This document shows, in pieces, positions 24,311-36,164 of a stretch of DNA of 64,000 nucleotides. The notes beneath the pieces were generated by a model. It was given only the letters and a program-made list of their open reading frames with translations. It was not told the origin of the DNA and made no database searches. Made by a program: the position numbers and the translations under genes. How positions within the stretch are numbered: position 1 is the stretch's first letter; each line of letters begins with the position of its first letter. This DNA comes from Allium sativum (taxonomy: Eukaryota > Streptophyta > Magnoliopsida > Asparagales > Amaryllidaceae), in contig CM060909.1 of NCBI GenBank assembly GCA_030737875.1, forward strand, positions 25,999,659 through 26,063,658, written 5' to 3'.

Positions 24311-25927
24311 GATTAAAACTAAGTGGAGTTTTAATGAATCTTTAATTAGATTGAAATAATTGAAATGGAGTATCACCAGTTTTGCTCCAGGCGTTAGTTA
24401 AATCTTTAATTAGATTTGAACGTGAAATGGTAATTGAATTTACCGATAACACCGTGGTGTTAGATATGAAGTATAACCAGTTTTACTTCATGGGATAAAT
24501 AGGTTGGGATTGGGAAATTAAAACAAATGATTACTTCGGTAAGGTTCGTTAATCCCGACTAGTTGAATCGAAATTCAAAAGATGATTAAAGAATAAATTC
24601 AAGGAATTTATCTTAGATAAAATTAATGGGAACCTTTCCCTATGAATGGGAAATTTAGAAACTAACTGTCGGTTAGCCAAGCAGAATGGTTTTCTGGATA
24701 TTGATCTGATGTTGGTTTCGGCCTTCGGGGTTAATATTTGGGGAATTATTCTCTTGATTAATTTACGGTTAGTGACTGATGAATTGGAATGAGGCGTATG
24801 TTGTGTTTGTGTAACACTTATTTAAAATATACACGAGTTATTCGGGAAGACCGGGTTTATCCCATTCTGAATAACTGATAGGACGATAAGTCGAAGATAA
24901 AGACGATGGTCGAAGACCGGAAGTCTTCACGTCGTTTGGGTGATTACTGATGATCTTGATTGGGCTGTACACCCAAGAAGATGGAAACAGTTGGTGATCG
25001 TCCAGACGTACTTGGAGATCGATGGATATGCGGGGTACTAGGTGCCTTCGGTTTCGTTCAGACCCAGAACGGACTTGTAAATGGACGATGTGTCTGACAT
25101 TGGATTTTAGTCCGTGTGATTGATCTCTATTAAATATATATCTGTTTGGCAGCGGAGAATTTATTCTCTTGCTTAACGCCCTTCTCTGAGACGTACGAGC
25201 TCAGGGGTTATATATTGATGGACATCAAACGCATGGAGTGAATTGCCTGTGTGGCATGCCTGAGTGGCAATTGATCGAGGCTTCTGTTGAAAAGCAAAGT
25301 CTTGTGGTGATGATCAAAGCACGGCCTGTGTGGCACAGCTTTGTGTAACGTTTACTTCGCGAGTTTCGCACCCCGGTATGAACTAAAAACGAGAGACGGA
25401 CCTCAGGGAGGGCATGCGTTTCTTTCTAGTTAGAAGTGGTGTCAGTGGTTTTACACGCCCTGACGAGTTTGACTTATGTGGTTGTTGCTGTTGCGAGGCG
25501 CCTCAGTTAGATCGGACGATCCGGGTCTGATGGAGTCATTCGTTGGCTCATTTACGCCCCAAAGGGCGGAGAGACGTATTGTTCAGGCATAATAATCCGC
25601 ATCGGTGGACCGGCCCTGACGATCCAAGGCTTGTCCGCGCGCTTGCCTGAGACTCGGACTAGACAGTCTCGAATCGGTTGAGGACTATCTTTTGCCTCGG
25701 TTCATAGATGAAAACCCAATTTCCAAATACGTGACTTTACGATTTTGATTGTATAACTTATATATGGCGACATAGTGGTATGGGTCATTCATGCCGTCAA
25801 TGATTGATACTTATGATTTGAAGTTGTTTTATACACTATACACTTATAATAGTATCAAATGATTTCTTTTAAACGTATCAAGCATTCTTGGCTATTATAA
25901 GGTAAAAACCCTATCCCCCGGCTTGCG

Positions 25928-26146
25928 TTGCATTGTGTGATAGGACCTGGGTCTTATAATAGCTTCATCTTTCTTTATTTAGCATTGCGCTATTTGTTTT
26001 ATGCACTGGTATTCTTGGGAGGAAACCCATTCCGTGTTATACGGCGTGGTCCCTTGATTTACCTAACTTTTAAAATAAAGAATAATAACTGTTTTAGTTC
26101 TCACACCAGTCACATGACTGACCTGGAGTTTATTGTTTTAACCTAA
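25928..26146 (+). other. Small frame shared by both LTR copies, coding status doubtful
   Basis: A 72-codon frame here is also open in the inverted relative (the 3' 72 codons of 58952-59287), with about 85% residue identity and the same stop. It includes GGNPFRVIR and DLEFIVLT. Most of the differences change the residue, which argues against purifying selection. I list it because two copies share it, not because I think it is a gene. Confidence 0.25.
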
Positions 26147-26599
26147 ACTCTGGGTGCCCCTATTTTGACACGGGCAGCTAGTAGTTTTGGTTTTGCAGAT
26201 TTATATTCACAGGATCCTGGTTTACAGCTGGAATGATATCCGGAAAGCTTTGTATCCGTATATCTCTTCTAGTTGTGTATTGTATTATTTTCCGCTGCTA
26301 TGTACTTAAATGTAATTTAAATCTTTGATATTTCTGTGTAATATTCATTTGTACTCTGTATATTCTTGTAATCTGATGTATTGTTGTAATATACAATGAA
26401 ATGTTCTTCCGTCTGCGTTCTGTTTTGTCGTGTTCTCAAAAACGATAGGGCGCTTCGAACGGTCGGGGTCGGTTTAGCGACTGGTTCGGACCGAGCGGAA
26501 TCCCTTTTCGTCACAGTATGTTGCTATTTCTAGCCTGTTGTAACCTAATTTATGTGCTATTTAATTAGTTTTGTCCACTCGAACTATTTATATAAGAAC

Positions 26600-26900
26600 T
26601 ATGCTGCTTTATGTCAGCAATAAAGTCATTATGGCTTTATGTTGTAGGCGAATCTAGCAACATGGGAGTTCTCCTAATGCAGCTTTAAATTTCTTTATTG
26701 CTGACATAAAGTCATTATTGCTTTATGTCAGCAATAAAGTCTTTATTGTTTTAAATTTCTTTATGGCGAATCAGAACCTAGTCATTATTGCTTTAAATTT
26801 CTGTGTTGCTTTATGTTAGCAATAAAGTCATTGATATAAGGAGGAAAACTTTATTTCAAACGACCACTGTAAAAAGTGTTGCTTTATGTTAGTGATACAG
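26600..26900. repeat. Inverted and direct repeats before the Harbinger transposase
   Basis: The words CTTTATGTCAGCAATAAAG and its complement recur several times. At 26693-26711 and 26721-26739 they form a perfect 19-bp stem with a 9-base loop. The same arrangement precedes the transposase in copy 2 (about 31180-31240 and 31300-31320). The region lies in the transposase 5' flank, so a regulatory role is possible. Confidence 0.85.
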
Positions 26901-27044
26901 CCACTGTATTTTTATTTCAAACATTTGAATGTGGCAACCAATGCATGACAAAAAGCGGTATCCAATGAGGACCATAATGTAGAAAAGTTGTGTTATATAA
27001 GGAGGAAAACTTGCAGCATTCACTCAAAAACTCGAAAGTCCACA

Positions 27045-28306
27045 ATGGCCAACGAAGAGTGTTTGTTGTTCGATGATACTGACGAAGAATTTGATATTAT
27101 GGTGGATGATCATTTTCGTCGACAAAGACAGCTAATGGATGCATTGGGAGATGGCGAATCTAGCAAAAAACATGGGGGTTCTGTTGTAGGCCGTCGATAT
27201 CAAAATCGACATCATGCATGGCACAACGAGAGACTATTGGAAGATTATTTTGTTTCAAATCCGAGGTATACAGCTACAGAAGGAGATTCTGAATGAGGCG
27301 TCCTATGTTTCTTCGAATCCTATAATGTATTAAACAATACGATTTCTACTTTATCGACAAACACAATGCGTCTATGACAATGAGGCTCACCGGAATTCAA
27401 AAGATGACAGTTGCACTGTGTTTAATAGCCTATGGAGGCCCTGCTGACGCTCAGGGCGAAAATTTGAAAATGGAATAAAGCATAGTACTAGAATGTTTGG
27501 TCCGTTTCTGCCAAGCAATCGTAGACGTTTACGGTAATCAATACTTGCGTAGACCAAATGAAGCCGTCATTGCAATGTTAATGGATATGCACGGTAGCAG
27601 AGGATGGCCTAGGATGTTAGGATCTTTAGACTGCATGCATCGGGAGTGGAAGAATTGTCCAAAAGCATATGCTGGAACTTATTAGGGTAAATCTCATTCA
27701 ACTATTATACTTGAAGCTGTAGCGTCGTACGACTTATGGATATGGCATTCTTTTTTCGGAATGCCAGGATCGAACAATGATTTAAATGTAGTCGAACGCT
27801 CAACGTTGTTTAACGATTTGGAAAATGGTAGATCAGTTCCGTATCATTTTATTTTAGAGGGTCACGTGTATGACCATGGATATTATCTAGGCGACGGTAT
27901 ATACCCACAACGGAGTGCCATTGTTAAAACAACACCAAACCCACAAAATAATAAACAAGCAAGGTTTGCAGCAATGCAAGAAGGACAAAGAAAGGATGTA
28001 GAAAGAGCATTTGGCGTTCTACAATCTAGATTTGCCATAGTCAGTAATCCATGCAGACTTTGGTCTCCAAATAAAATGACTAGGATAATGTATACTTGTG
28101 TTATTTTATATAACATGATTATAGAGGACGAAAGAGATATGGAGGATGATTTCAGTTACAACTTCCCTGCTCCTCCATCTGAGATTTGGCATAAAAATAT
28201 GATTGAAAGCGAATTAGTGCTTGAGTTTCACGTCGAAAGCCAGATGTCGTACCGTAACGCTCAAATTCATCGAAAACTCCAAAAAGATTTAACATATCAT
28301 TTGTGA
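27045..28306 (+). pseudogene. PIF/Harbinger DDE transposase, copy 1
   Basis: This is a transposase of the DDE_Tnp_4 type, which cuts and pastes the element. The ATG is at MANEEC. The DDE core is easy to read: LGSLDCMH (first Asp), GSNNDLNV (second Asp) and RKDVERAFGVLQ (Glu), with YYLGDGIYP and IILEAVASYDLWIW in between. Breaks include a 7-base deletion relative to copy 2 near 27280, TGA stops such as one where CGA is expected, and a TAG after AYAGTY at about 27683. The C-terminal 181 codons from 27761 are open. The full length of about 420 residues is normal for the family. Confidence 0.9.
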
Positions 28307-28544
28307 AACTTTGTTGGAAGTCAGTAAAACTGTTTACCCTTAATTGTCGTGATTTCATTGCTTTGGTAGTTCTAATAGTGTATTGTAACCTTTATTCAAT
28401 ATTTGAAACTATGTATCCGTTTATTGTTGGTGAAATCATGTATCTTAAGTTTTTGTAACCGTTGATCGTTTTTGTTTAATTACATCTTCTTGCCTAAATT
28501 TCTAAATCGGTCACACAATTTCATCATAAATCGGTAATTAAATT

Positions 28545-28794
28545 ATTACTAATACACGCATCTGTTAAACATACGCCTAGGTACACGCGTTTGTCTAACA
28601 AACACTTAAACACACGTGCTTGTTAAACAAACGCGTGTATCCACGCACATGTTCAACAAGCGCAGCACGGGTTCGCAGATTCCGGAACTTTTGCTCTCGA
28701 AATCTGAACAATATGGTGTTTTCACACACCGTTGGAACTCATTTGGGGTTAGATTTCATAATTATTGAAATCTATGTAACTGCTGGACTTGCCC
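28545..28794. repeat. Right subterminal repeats and terminus of Harbinger copy 1
   Basis: Words of the AACAAACGCG / CGCGTTTGT class at about 28560-28665 mirror those at the left end. The terminus reads AACTGCTGGACTTGCCC before the TTA target. Confidence 0.75.
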
Positions 28795-29336
28795 TTAAAA
28801 GACACAAAAGAGCAACTCCAACAATTCGGATGTATAAATCCAAATTTCTACACTCCGAATAATCGAAACAGTGAAATATCCCAGCAGTTTTAAGGCCACG
28901 CATTTGTTTAACAAACGCATGGATATACGCGCTTGTTAAACAAATGCGTGGATCTACGAGGTTGTTAAACAAACGTGTAGATCCACGCGTTTGTTTAATA
29001 AACGCGTGGTACCTTTCAACAATTTTTTAAATTGTATAGGTTTAAAATTTCCAAAATATTTCAATAAAAAACTATTTTAATATATTGTATGTTATTATTT
29101 TAACCATTCCTATTTTTTTAAATATGTTTATATACTGCTTAATATTTGATTTGAATTTATATTCATATTCGAAGAGCATAAATGGTGCCGAAATTTTGAC
29201 TACAAATTTGCTTACAAGAGATCGTAACATAGAAATAAGTACTGAAACTTAGGATGCAACACATACTAACACAGAAGTAGATAATACAACTACGGATAAT
29301 AAAAATTCGTTCATATTCGTTGGGATTTTAAGTCGC

Positions 29337-29816
29337 CTAATCAATACGGTAAAACCGCAACTGTTCAATAACATTTTGGAGACGTCTAATCTCATGTTTG
29401 AGTTCATTTGCATATGTAATTCCCCGTGGGCACAGAGGTTCGTCTATCCATTCTGCGTAATCGCATTCATTCAGATAGGATGGACATTGCTGAATGCGAC
29501 GACCAATATTGTTTCCATCTGCTCGAAAGCAACAAACTTGATAAGAATCGCCTTCCTATTCATAAGGAATTTGAACATTTGATACTTGGGCTTGAACGTT
29601 TGGTACTTGGGCTTAAACGTTTGGTACTTGGGCATGCGTGTGTTGAACATTTGGTACTTGGGCTTGATGCGAAGGTTGGACAGTCCATTGTTCGGACGGG
29701 GGTTCAACCCGAGGTCTCAGTTCGTTTAGAAACTCAAGTTCATCTGCAAGTTGCTGAAGTCCCATTTTGTTCATAGCCTCTTCATCAGAGTCCGGAGACG
29801 ATGGCCAAGAAGGCAT
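29337..29816 (-). pseudogene. GRF zinc-finger gene, copy 2 remnant
   Basis: It is collinear with 18519-19025 and keeps the MPSWPSSP start. There are stops at two former CAA or GAA-type codons (about 29613 and 29564). A deletion has removed the first half of the finger (the CGYPVDVVV part). The second half, NNIGRRIQQC and CDYAEWIDE, is readable. Confidence 0.8.
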
Positions 29817-30226
29817 AGTTATGGTAAAGTAAAGTGTAGTTGGGAACAAAAATGTTGGAGTGAGGTAAGTTGTGAGTAATTCGACAGAGATATATAGCAG
29901 CGTAGTGTAATAGTGAATAAAGGGTAAAACAAACAATGATGTGAATGGTCACTGGTACACCTTTCTTTTCCGGTTGCCCATATTAGTGTATCATTAGGGG
30001 ACAATTTCTGAACTGAGCATAGTGAGTAGTCATATCAGCTTTAAACCTGTTACCTTTACATAGTATTCGAGATTCACTTTCAATTTGCTCTTTTACCATG
30101 TGCACTGCTTTAACCTTTAACCCTGCACTGACTAGTCTTATCAAGAAAGAGCAATACATCCTTAGATTATGGGGTCATCACATGTAAAGTTAAATGGGAT
30201 TGATCTTTTCATTTAAATACTAGATA

Positions 30227-30874
30227 ATGGATTGCTCTTCTTTCTCAAATAACGCCTTCAGGTTAAATGGGAGGTGGTATGTAAATGATGAACAAATGGA
30301 GCAAATGTTCGATGAGTGGAAACAAACCAAAGATCACCAAAATGAGGAAGGATTCGTGCCAGAAACTCAAATAAATGAGGTGCCTGAAGAGGCTCTTACG
30401 CCTCAAATACAAGCTACAATGTCATGACCTACTAGAAGCGTACAGGCTTAACCAGTTCATGCTAACCATAGAGCCACATCTTCCTTAGGTTCAACTAACG
30501 AGTATTCTGCAGATGAATTATACATCCTCATTTAAGCATATATTGAAGTTGAACGTTGAGATACGTTATCGATTAAAGGAGGTGGAGGTTTAATCCATGA
30601 AGAGTTTTGGGCAATGATCGCCAGATTACATAACAACCACTGTAGGTGTCCCGTTAGAAGATCAACAGTTGAAACCCATTTAGTTCACCGTCATTTTGTA
30701 GAAGCTTACGATCGCTACCTTACGATTGTCCTGACAGTGAAAGATGAAGACATACTTCAAGCATCTCAAGCGACTTTTGACACTCATTACCTATCTGAAC
30801 ACAGGACGAATTTCGTGGGTCACAAAGCTTACAAGCTTCGCTATAGTTGGCTAACCCGATCTCGGGATGAGTAG
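30227..30874 (+). pseudogene. Harbinger accessory ORF, copy 2
   Basis: It starts MDCSSFSNNAF and is homologous to 19436-20084. Here the N-terminal 66 codons are open, where copy 1 is shifted. Stops follow near 30425, 30450, 30533 and 30559. The C-terminal 86 codons are open from 30614. Confidence 0.65.
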
Positions 30875-31535
30875 GTTTATATTATATGTTTACTAAATTT
30901 CGTCCTTTTAATTAAGTATGTCGTTTTTTTAATTCTGGTTAGGAATTTCTATGTTGCTATTTCTACCTTATTGTATCCTAGTTTAAATTTGTATGTTGTT
31001 ATTTCTAGCATGTTGTAACCTAATTTCTGTGCTATTTAATTAGTTTTGTCCACTCGAACTGTTTATGTCAGAACTATGTTGCTTTATGTCAGCAATAAAG
31101 TCATTATTGCTTTATGTTGTTGGCGAATCTAGCAACATGGGGGTTCTAGCAACATGGGGGTTCTCCTAATGCAGCTTTAAATTTCTTTATTACTGACATA
31201 AAGTCATTATTGCTTTATGTCAGCAATAAAGTCATTATTGCTTTAAATTTCTTTATGGCGAGTCAGAACATAGTCATTATTGCTTTAAATTTCTATGTTG
31301 CTTTATGTCAGCAATAAAGTCATTGATATAAGGAGGAAAACTTTATTTCAAATGGCCACTGCAAAAAGTGTTGCTATATGTCAGTGATACAGCCGCTGCA
31401 GCTTTATTTAAACATTTGAATGTAGCAACCAATGCATGACAAAAAGCGGTATCCAATGAGTACCATAATGTAGAAAAGCTATGTTATATAAGGAGGAAAA
31501 CTTGCAGCATTCACTCAAAAACTCGAAAGTCCATA

Positions 31536-32587
31536 ATGGCCACCGAAGAGTGTTTGTTGTTCGTTGATACTGACGAAGAATTTGATATTATGGTGGATGA
31601 TCATTTTTGTCAAAAAAGACAGCTAATAGCTGCATTGGGAGATGGCGAATCTAGCAAAAAACACGGGGGTTCTGTTGTAGGCTGTCGATATAAAAATCGA
31701 CATCATGTATGGCACAACGAGAGACTAATGGAAGATTATTTTGTTTCAAATCCGAGGTATACAGCTACAGAGTTTAGAAGGAGATTATGAATGAGGCGTC
31801 CTATGTTTCTTCGAATCCTAGAATGTATTAAAACAACACGATTCCTACTTTATTTAAAAACACAATGCGTCTATGACATAGGGCTCACCGGAATTCAAAA
31901 GATGATAGATGCACTGCGTATGATAGCCTATGGAGGTCCTGCTGATGCTCAAGACGAAAATTTGAAAATGGCAGAAACACAGTACTAGAATGCTTGTACT
32001 TGCCAAGCAATCGTAGACGTTTACGGTAATCAATACTTGCATGGACCAAACGAAGCCGAAATTGCAATGTTAATGGATATGCACGGTAGCAAAGGATGGC
32101 CTGGGATGTTAGGATCTTTAGACTGCATGCATTGGGAGTGGAAGAATTGTCCAAAAACATATGCTAGAGCATGTCAGGGTAAGTCTCATACATCAACTAT
32201 TATACTTGAAGTTGTAGCTTCGTACGACTTGTGGATATGGAATGCTTTTTTCGACCAGGATCGAACAATGATTTAAATGTAGTTGAACGTTCAACATTGT
32301 TCAACGATTTGGCGCACGGTAGATCAGTTCCGTATCATTTTACTTTAGAGGGTCACGTGTATGACCATGGATATTATCTAGGCGATGGTATATACCCACA
32401 ATGGAGTACCATTCTCAAAACAATTTCAAACTCATAAAACAATAAACAAGTAAGTTTTGCAGCAATGCAAGAAGGAAAAAGAAAGGATGTAGAAAGAGCA
32501 TTTGGCGTTCTACAATCCAGATTTTCCATAGTCAGTAACCCATGCAGACTTTGGTCTCCAAATAAAATGACTAGGATAATGTATACA
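31536..32587 (+). pseudogene. PIF/Harbinger DDE transposase, copy 2, truncated
   Basis: It starts MATEEC and is homologous to 27045-28306. LGSLDCMHWEWKNCP carries the first Asp. The second Asp region is shifted by a short deletion (near 32258), and RKDVERAFGVLQ with the Glu is still readable near 32485. Several stops and shifts are present. It ends at the junction with LTR sequence. Confidence 0.85.
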
Positions 32588-35127
32588 TAGAGGTAGTGGC
32601 CCAACGAGGTTCACTATGCTACAAAAGAGTAGATAATAATACATGCCAAAAGGATGTGAATACAAAAGAGTCACTGTCTCGTATACATATCAACATAAAC
32701 TACAATTTTAGTGTAGTAAGACAAAATAAAGAACTGGATCCTGCTAGAAGTCATGTGGAAGGGCCTGCAACACTAGGGCCTGACCTGAGTACTATTTATA
32801 AGAAATAAACAATAAACAGATTAGTCTAGCTGTACTTATCTCATAAATTGGCACATAATAAGAGATATAAAGAAATGTAGACCTATAAATACTTTAATAA
32901 AAGTAAACACACATAAATGTGGAACTCAAGAGTGTCTACAATATATCTCAAAAATCTATAACAGAGCTATAAAATAATATTTCACTCAAAAGTCATATAA
33001 CTACTCAAAAGAGATGATACTCGTATCAAATCAACTCAAAAATTGATAACTCAATGTTAATAAACTCAAATTCCAGAAATCAATAATAAGAAATCCGAAA
33101 TCTCCAAAAGGGGGCCTATCTCGAATTGGGAGCCTGTAGATTCACATACACGTTTATCTAAAATGAGACGCAATCTCAAGGTAGGTAACATGTAATATTG
33201 AGCCGAACTCCTCGAATGATCAGAAGACCGCGGGTCGCAACCCCGCTAATGTTGAACCGAAGTTCCTCAAGATGATCCAAATATCATCAAAAAGCCTGAA
33301 ATCATAAAAGATACAACTGATCCCAAATAGTGTAAATTACTCCAAGCTGGTAATTATAAGAATTTAGCTTTATGTCCCATAACCACTAGCTCTACTCGAA
33401 TATTTACGAGCTAGTCGTATAGTCCACTAAAAACATAAGACGATCATTTCCACAGTTTCAATCGAACGACTCCAAGAATTAACCGTCGAAGTAAACGCAA
33501 GGTGTCATAGTCCTTGTTTTTACTAAGGCATTTAATTAGATTTCTCATACGAACGAGAAAAAGGTTTATAAAAATATATACTAGTAGATTGGAAAACGAT
33601 TTATAAAACGGTTTCGTAAAATAACTTTGTATAATGAAGTGAGATTGGAAACCATTTTAGTAGAAGAATTTGGTATCTAGCAATAATATAAAACCGTTTT
33701 ATATATAGTTTTGAAGTGGCAAATCTCGTATAATAACGATCGAAATAACGATCAAACAAAGAATTCACGATTTAATAATATAAATTAAAATCTCATAAGT
33801 ATCAATCATAAATTCATTCATAATGAATAAATCAAAACTCCACAAAATCAAGCTGTAGAAATATGTGAATTTGTAAAGCTGAAGTTCACAAACGGAGTTC
33901 GAACGGCCCGAGCTCTGGCCGGGAAAGAGCCTGGATGGGGGTAGACTGTGGACCGAGGTTCGGTCCACAGTGGAAAACTGGTCGACTGGTCAAAATGGGG
34001 CGGTCGACCGATTTTACACAGAAACAAAACCGGTCGACCGCCCCATTTTGGGCTTGTCGACCGGCTTCAACCTGGGTCGTCGCCCAGGTCAAACCTTAGG
34101 GGATCCCCTCCCACCCCCACCCCCCGCGAGTGTTTGTAGTCCATCGTCAAGGCTCCTGACTTCTTTGGGGCATCAAAGAGACCTCTCCTATCCACCGTAT
34201 TGACTCGCAACGCTCGAATGTATTGGTTTTGATTGTTGGTTCTAAAAAGAACAAAATTCCAAACCAAAAAGAATAAACGTGATAGAAGGGAATTATGAAG
34301 TCTTAATGGGTGTGACAATGGTACTTCATAACACCACGTAATCGACTTATGACGCGTGCAATAGGTCGTGTGCGCAACCCATGCCATAATTTTATTTCAA
34401 ATGAAATTCAAACTAATAAAACCGGAAAGTGTAAATTATCCTAACCAATTCAACAAGCAAATGTGACATGAAGTGGTCCTAAAGTACACTTGTGCAAGCA
34501 CATATGCTTAAGGCATAGATGCGAGTTCTACTAAAGAACTCATCTTTGATTATTGAATGCAAGGAGACAAATCAAAACCTATTCAAATCAACTTCTCTTC
34601 GCATGTAGCTTACAAATCCTCAACCTAAGCATATATAAAGACCAATTGCAAGAGTTAGGCTTAGAAAAATCCCCAAAATAGAAGAGGGATTGAAATGGAG
34701 AAGATAGAGATGACTTACTCAAGATTTCTCCTAGGATTTGCTAAGCTACTACTAAAATTCCTAAGATTAGAGCTTAGGAATATTAATTTTCTCTTCCTTA
34801 AGGATTTGGAAGTTGTAGGAATAATGAGAAGTAATGAATTGGGGAGGTAGGTAGAGGGATTAAGTAGAGGACTTCCTACTTATGTTTTAATGGGCTAGTC
34901 TTGCCTAACCAAGCCCTACTTAAAAGTCCTCAAATCTCACTTTCTCCAAATATATCGATGTTTATAGTTAAAAAGATCGTAAACTGCATTTTGAAACCAA
35001 TGGATTTGGTTTCGAGTCCAAATTCAACTGTATATAAAAAGTGACTTTTTAGTCTAACATCAATTTAGTGATATTATCTTTAAAGAAAACATTAAACATA
35101 TTTTCGTAAAATACACGAGTTGTTACA
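32588..35127 (-). mobile_element. Minus-strand LTR (solo or partial), about 2.5 kb
   Basis: On the minus strand it begins TGTAACAACTCGTG at 35127 and continues through AT-rich U3. A leader region near 34860-34720 contains a donor-like GAGTAAGTC. A hairpin-rich GC segment lies near 34090-33945, and a U5-like tail follows. There is no protein, primer site or polypurine tract. The left end is set by the loss of Harbinger homology at about 32587. I find no target duplication matching ATTTG on the right, so a deletion may have joined the two. Confidence 0.55.
33945..34089. other. Three successive perfect hairpins
   Basis: ACTGTGGACCGA at 33945-33956 pairs with 33960-33971 (3-base loop). The 20-base arm at 33991-34010, CAAAATGGGGCGGTCGACCG, pairs perfectly with 34031-34050 (20-base loop). 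ACCTGGG at 34070-34076 pairs with 34083-34089 (6-base loop). A further GTCGACCGG word lies at 34056-34064. All are seen directly. Confidence 0.95.
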
Positions 35128-36164
35128 ATTTGGCTTTGTCTATGCACCCTTTCTCTGCCTCGCGACGAAAGGTTTTTTTTTCCTATGATTCGCGGATTAG
35201 GGTTGGGAACTTGGATGTCGGCTGGTTTTCATTTTAACGATGAGGAAAGGGAATAAGGGTCAGGTATGTTATTGAGTATGCAGCTGGTTAAGAAAATAAA
35301 ATATGTACGGTCAGGCTTGGCCCATGTTCTGTTAACAACCATTGACTAATTTAATTAACCGCATGCCAAATTGCTTAGTGTCTTTATTTGTTTATTCATT
35401 TCAATGTTCATAATGATGCAAAAATACTTGCATGCTAAACTGGACATTTCAATGTTTAAAATCCGATACATGATGAAGATAACAACAGACAAAATTTATT
35501 CAATGATCAGAGAAATAGCTCATGGTATTAAACTTCTATGTTGTATCTATTGTATCTTTTATGTAATTCGAATAATTTAACAAAACTGATTATTGGTGTT
35601 TGCATATTTATTTGTGTATTTATTAAGTGTGCTGCTATTCACACCCCCATTCAGACTACTGATCAAAATTAATAGATCGTATTATTTTGACCTACTTCCT
35701 ACCACTGCTTTATTTATTTTTTCACTCAGTCAATAACATCTGTACTCTCTTCTCAAACAATCTTTTCTTCTCAAACAACGTAAATTCTCAGATATCAAAC
35801 CCTAAACCCCAACATGTTATGTGTGTCCATATGTATACACACGCCTGTGTGTGTGTGTAATATTTGCACACATATCTTGAGCTACAATTTTTGTAACATA
35901 ACAGTTTTTGTAAGCTGATAATTTTTTATGTCGGAAACTTAGAATGAATAAACCGATCGTTTTGTTACGTGATAACTGAATTAATTTCGTAGCCAAATGA
36001 GCTGTTGATATAGCTCAAAACCTTTTTCTTATTTGGCCGTAGGTTCTTGTATCATGTGCTACATTATGTGCGCTTCCGATACTAAGACATTAAAATGTCA
36101 TCAAATGTCAATTCTCGTTGAATTATATTTATAACATATAATAAGTAAACAGATTATTTAAAAG
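35128..36164. other. Intergenic DNA downstream of the lipid-transfer gene
   Basis: This is AT-rich sequence with a short TG repeat near 35843-35860 and no supported gene or transposon protein. The 69-codon frame at 35371 has no domain. Confidence 0.5.

Larger units (their letters stand above)
20206..26515 (+). mobile_element. Giant solo LTR, 6.3 kb
   Basis: The segment begins TGTAACAACCCG, ends CGTCACA and has an exact 5-bp target duplication. No internal primer-binding site, polypurine tract or second LTR is present, and there is no element protein. It therefore reads as a solo LTR left after LTR-LTR recombination; a LTR-less retroelement is the alternative. U3 has two copies of the CATTTTTCAAACGGTCTC box (about 20612 and 20778). 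A promoter and GC-rich leader lie at 21101-21470, tandem repeats at 21632-22010 and 23040-23190, and about 2 kb of well-conserved sequence at the 3' end. The last 4 kb or more recurs inverted at 58625-64000. LTRs over 5 kb are known from Ogre-type elements. Confidence 0.8.
18025..28794 (+). mobile_element. PIF/Harbinger transposon copy 1, split by a solo LTR
   Basis: The ends form an imperfect terminal inverted repeat (TAGCAACTCCAACAATTCGG on the left; the reverse of the right end reads GGGCAAGTCCAGCAGTT) flanked by the 3-bp target TTA on both sides (18022-18024, 28795-28797), the usual Harbinger target. Without the nested LTR at 20206-26515 the element is about 4.45 kb. It carries three coding regions in order: a GRF zinc-finger gene on the minus strand, a small gene on the plus strand, and a DDE transposase on the plus strand. 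The transposase is broken. Copy 2 follows only 15 bp downstream. Confidence 0.88.
28810..32587 (+). mobile_element. PIF/Harbinger copy 2, truncated on the right
   Basis: It begins GAGCAACTCCAACAATTCGG 15 bp after the end of copy 1 and is collinear with it. Subterminal palindromes, a GRF gene (minus), the small ORF (plus) and the transposase (plus) are all present. It lacks the solo LTR, so the order of insertion is clear. Homology stops at GGATAATGTATAC near 32587, inside the transposase, and the sequence changes to an unrelated LTR. All its genes are broken. Confidence 0.85.

Noticed and set aside
33765..34387. Frames around the hairpin cluster
   Set aside because: Inverted repeats open frames on both strands. 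No domain is present.
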